From Absidia repens (Eukaryota; Mucoromycota; Mucoromycetes; Mucorales; Cunninghamellaceae): a stretch of 64,000 nucleotides of DNA. Made by a program: the position numbers and the translations under genes. The stretch spans positions 930,001-994,000 of the forward strand of contig MCGE01000010.1 of NCBI GenBank assembly GCA_002105175.1. Reading direction: 5' to 3'. Numbering within the stretch: the first letter of the stretch is position 1; every line of letters starts with the position of its first letter. This document shows positions 60,981-64,000 of the stretch, one piece after another. The notes under the pieces were generated by a model that saw only the letters and a program-made list of their open reading frames with translations, made no database searches and was not told the origin of the DNA.

Positions 60981-61805
60981 TATCGATAATTAAAAAAAAA
61001 AAAAGTCGAAAGAAAAAAAAAAGAAAGAGCGCATGGAAAAACAAATACAAAAATAAACGCCAAGCGGCGTTTCAATTTCCCCGAAAATAATAGTTGTTGA
61101 ATAGTCAAAAATGCTGATATGAATGATTGAGCCTTATACTGGTGAACATATAAATCTAAATCATGGTAAAAGAATAAGTATGTATTTAGTGCTGATAATA
61201 TAGAAAATATAATGAACAAGGTTAAAACTAAAAATTGGGAAATGATTTATGAAATTGAAGTGATTATTAGTGAAATTGATAATTTCCATGGTGCCAATAA
61301 TTCAGGGGTAAACTTGAATGGGGCGATTTCAAGGTCTTTTTGGCCTTCCTTTGAACGGTAGTCTAAAAATACAACGTGTCTGTGTATGTGTAACCTGATA
61401 CCCTTTCCTTTTTATAAAGGAGAACGTGCCCAGTAGTGTACTGTACTGCAGTCTCATGTTTGTGATGTATATGGTGAAATGAGGAAGGACAATAGAGCGA
61501 CTGTGAAATGTCACGGTAACGATTAAAATTTCTGTACAAGCTACAAACAAATTTAACTCTAGTTTTTGATACAATCACCAAAGGAATATTTAAGGAGAGC
61601 TCTGTCATCCTCAGCTATATTCTACTTTCATATTTGTGTAGCCATCTAATAATCATAAATTGGGAAGAAAAACTTTTTTTCGAAACCCCACCCCGATCAT
61701 TATCATTATCATTCATACCTCGTTTTTTTTTTTCTTTAATTTTTTTTTTTTTTTTTGTTTCTTTAATTTTTTTTTTTTCGTTTCATTTTCATACCTTCAT
61801 CTATC
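60981..61805. other. Divergent promoter region, parvulin / coiled-coil gene
   Basis: 825 bp. T-rich runs directly precede the coiled-coil ATG at 61806. No coding frame supported. Confidence 0.5.
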
Positions 61806-63572
61806 ATGTCTATTGTCTTCACCCAAAATCAATATCATCATCAGGACAATGTGCCTAGCATGGAGCAGGATGATAATTGCTCCGACACTGACACTGACAC
61901 TGTGCTATATACCCCTACTTTACAATCTACAATGTATGACCCTTCATCTTGGTTTCCTCCTAATTTTGATAATATCATTCACCCTTCTCAAAGACCAATG
62001 TCATCACCATTGTTATTCAATACATCTAATTATAATGACAAAAGTAAAAATGACATGGACACCCATTCGTTCGCCACTCACCGAGTCTGTTCGGCACCCG
62101 TACACCATGAATCTACAGAAGACTCAGCATATTCGCCTTCGCCAGATCATTATCGCACTACAATTCGTCGGATGAGTCAACATATTGATGATTTTCTTCA
62201 ATCGAGGCAAGAGCACACGAATGATGTTCCCCTGAAAAAGTCATACCTTGATAACGGTCCCGGCCCATCATCCATGGCATCGACAGGGGCCATGATAGAA
62301 ATGATACACCAATTTCGTGGCACATTACACTCCGACACCACCACCGCCACTCATTCTTCCCGTCAGGCACAGCAATTGTGTGACACTATGCTGGCATGGT
62401 TTCAACAATCTTCCTGCTCTACTGCCCTGGATGATGAAAAAAAGAAAAATGAAAGATTGGTATATTCCATTCAAAATCTCGCACAACGCCATTATGCCAC
62501 GAAACAAGCGCACCGTACTGAAATCAAAAATATCCAGCGCCAACAAGAACTCCGAAATCAAAAAAATTGGACGGCTCGTTTGCAACAGGAAATTCAAACA
62601 CGGAAGGAAGCCGAAGAAATTCTTGATAGTGTACGTATGGAAATGGAATCCATGATGGATGAATTAAATGCTGCAAAACAACAATTATTTACTGCCGAAC
62701 AAGAATCCCAGAATATACGCCATCAATGGGAATCGATCATTCAACAGAAAAAAGACGCTTCATCACATGAAAAGCATGTCAATGGCGACAATGATGAAGA
62801 ACAAGTTGACCCATGGGAATTATTATCCCTTCAACAAGATGACTATGAGCACCGCATTGACACCATGACCGACGAAATCCACCGTCTCAGTAAAGAAAAT
62901 GAAGATCGCCATGATTTGAAACGCCGACTCTTGAAGGCTGAACGACAAGCAGCAGAATGTGATTTAAAGCTCGTCGTATTAAAATCACAACAAAACAAGC
63001 AACAACAGCAACAAAATAATATAAATAGCAGCAATAATAGCAACGACATTAAAAAGGATGACAATGATGAAAAAGACGAACTCATCACAGCATTACAACA
63101 CGAACTGGTGGAAAAAAAATCAGCATTGGCACTGTGGGAAAAGAAATGGCAGCAAGAAACGAAACAGTGGCAACAGCAACAAGCCGCACTACAGCAATCG
63201 CACCTAACAGATCATCAAGTATGGCAGGAAGAGTACAAATCCGAATGTCAAAAGCAACAGGATCTTGCGTTTCTGCGTGTCACGAGGGAGACAAGGGCAT
63301 TGGAGGGTCAGCTTACGGACATGTCCCTGGAAAATGATCGACTCGCGGGATGCGTGGCGGAGCACCAACAACATCGACATCGTATGGAACAGCAATACAA
63401 GGTCAAAGAAGCAACATGGGCTGCCAAGCAAAGCGATTGGGAACGCATGGAGAAGGAAGCCAAGGCTGTGCTACTTGCTTTGGAACAAAAAGTGATTGGA
63501 TTAGAGGCGGATACAGTACGGCTCTATGGGAAAAATATCATTTTGGCGAAACAATTGGGAGAATGTGATTGA
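61806..63572 (+). CDS. Long coiled-coil protein, unknown function
   Basis: Single exon of 588 residues. The first 140 residues are polar and disordered (acidic, His, Ser, Pro). A short helical segment follows at about 158-205 (AMIEMIHQFRGTLHS, then QQLCDTMLAWFQQS). From about 212 to 588 there is almost continuous heptad-like coiled coil rich in Gln, Glu, Lys and Arg (for example RQQELRNQKNWTARLQQEIQ and IDTMTDEIHRLSKENEDRHD), with one Gln/Asn/Asp-rich interruption near 398-425. No motor, FHA, GRIP or other catalytic domain is visible. Such proteins often act in septin, spindle-pole or vesicle tethering, but the sequence does not decide. AATAAA near 63651. Confidence 0.85.
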   Translation: MSIVFTQNQYHHQDNVPSMEQDDNCSDTDTDTVLYTPTLQSTMYDPSSWFPPNFDNIIHPSQRPMSSPLLFNTSNYNDKSKNDMDTHSFATHRVCSAPVHHESTEDSAYSPSPDHYRTTIRRMSQHIDDFLQSRQEHTNDVPLKKSYLDNGPGPSSMASTGAMIEMIHQFRGTLHSDTTTATHSSRQAQQLCDTMLAWFQQSSCSTALDDEKKKNERLVYSIQNLAQRHYATKQAHRTEIKNIQRQQELRNQKNWTARLQQEIQTRKEAEEILDSVRMEMESMMDELNAAKQQLFTAEQESQNIRHQWESIIQQKKDASSHEKHVNGDNDEEQVDPWELLSLQQDDYEHRIDTMTDEIHRLSKENEDRHDLKRRLLKAERQAAECDLKLVVLKSQQNKQQQQQNNINSSNNSNDIKKDDNDEKDELITALQHELVEKKSALALWEKKWQQETKQWQQQQAALQQSHLTDHQVWQEEYKSECQKQQDLAFLRVTRETRALEGQLTDMSLENDRLAGCVAEHQQHRHRMEQQYKVKEATWAAKQSDWERMEKEAKAVLLALEQKVIGLEADTVRLYGKNIILAKQLGECD

Positions 63573-63677
63573 AAAAATAATACTACCTACCATCTTGTCT
63601 CTTATCTTTGTTAAATACACCATGTTATTCAAAAGAATGAACCCTTTAAATAAACCTATTAATTCAGTAAAGACATA

Positions 63678-63716
<39 letters not shown>

Positions 63717-63952
63717 TATTTGATTTATTATGAATGAGACAAGAAAATAAAAATATGCTATAAACCAATCCTAATTCTAATTTACTATACTATATTATAC
63801 TATAATATATCTTGGAGTACAATCATCAGATCCAATGTCAGTTAGAGACATACCACACGGAAAAAAATATGGGTAGATATTTGCACTCCGCCCACATGAT
63901 TCCTCTATTTAAATTTAACTTCCTCCCATTCCCTTTCTTTTTCTTTTCTTTT

Positions 63953-63983
<31 letters not shown>

Positions 63984-64000
63984 CAGAACATCATCTTCAT
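63573..64000. other. Spacer at the right edge of the window
   Basis: 428 bp. TA run at 63680-63714 beyond the coiled-coil 3' end, then AT-rich DNA with a T-run ending in CAG at about 63986. This looks like the upstream region, or a 5'UTR intron acceptor, of a gene starting outside the window. Confidence 0.45.
63680..63714. repeat. (TA)n microsatellite
   Basis: About seventeen TA units about 30 bp past the AATAAA of the coiled-coil gene. Confidence 0.9.

Overview
The window is nuclear DNA from a filamentous, early-diverging fungus, most likely Mucoromycota and probably Mucorales. The evidence is AT-rich spacers full of homopolymer runs, many short introns of roughly 50-110 bp with GTAAGT-like donors, an APSES (StuA-like) regulator, a secreted GH46 chitosanase, and a gene still carrying what looks like a U12-type AT-AC intron. 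The genus cannot be set from sequence alone. I rebuilt 21 spliced or single-exon genes by joining exons across GT-AG borders and checking reading phase at every junction. I found no tRNA, rRNA or CRISPR.

Layout. 0.2-3.8 kb: an HSF-type transcription factor and the mitochondrial ATPase inhibitor IF1, both on minus. 3.8-6.5 kb: spacer with two copies of a dispersed repeat. 6.5-14.3 kb: a 15-exon fatty acyl-CoA reductase/acyltransferase fusion (FARAT-like, minus) facing a mitochondrial 3-hydroxyacyl-CoA dehydrogenase (plus) across a 462 bp divergent promoter. 14.5-22 kb: the WDR3/Utp12 ribosome-biogenesis factor and a StuA-like regulator with a 47-residue glutamine tract. 22-29 kb: gene-poor, with repeats, a 125 bp tandem duplication and one tiny spliced gene candidate. 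29-32.7 kb: a Kv-beta-like aldo-keto reductase and the chitosanase. 34.7-42.4 kb: an Sds3-type Rpd3L subunit, a PA-TM-RING ubiquitin ligase, a monoacylglycerol lipase and a PQQ-type beta-propeller protein. 43-54.7 kb: RAD18, prolidase, a HutD-aspartoacylase-type fusion and a Cdc1/Ted1/MPPE1-type phosphoesterase. 56.8-63.6 kb: an F-box protein, a NUMOD4-HNH nuclease-like gene, parvulin Pin4 and a coiled-coil protein.

The genes are ordinary dispersed eukaryotic loci, not an operon or a single system. Shared themes are acyl-CoA and lipid metabolism (FARAT, HADH, lipase, GPI-type phosphoesterase), ubiquitin and DNA repair (RING, F-box, RAD18) and stress/developmental transcription (HSF, StuA, Sds3).

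The most notable observations are these. The FARAT fusion seems to have lost a key catalytic residue in both of its domains. A nearby aldo-keto reductase shows a similar Tyr-to-His change. RAD18 appears to have an AT-AC intron. A HutD domain is fused to a zinc hydrolase. A noncoding repeat family has at least eight copies, all lying in the same sense as the gene that ends towards them, twice as tail-to-tail pairs.
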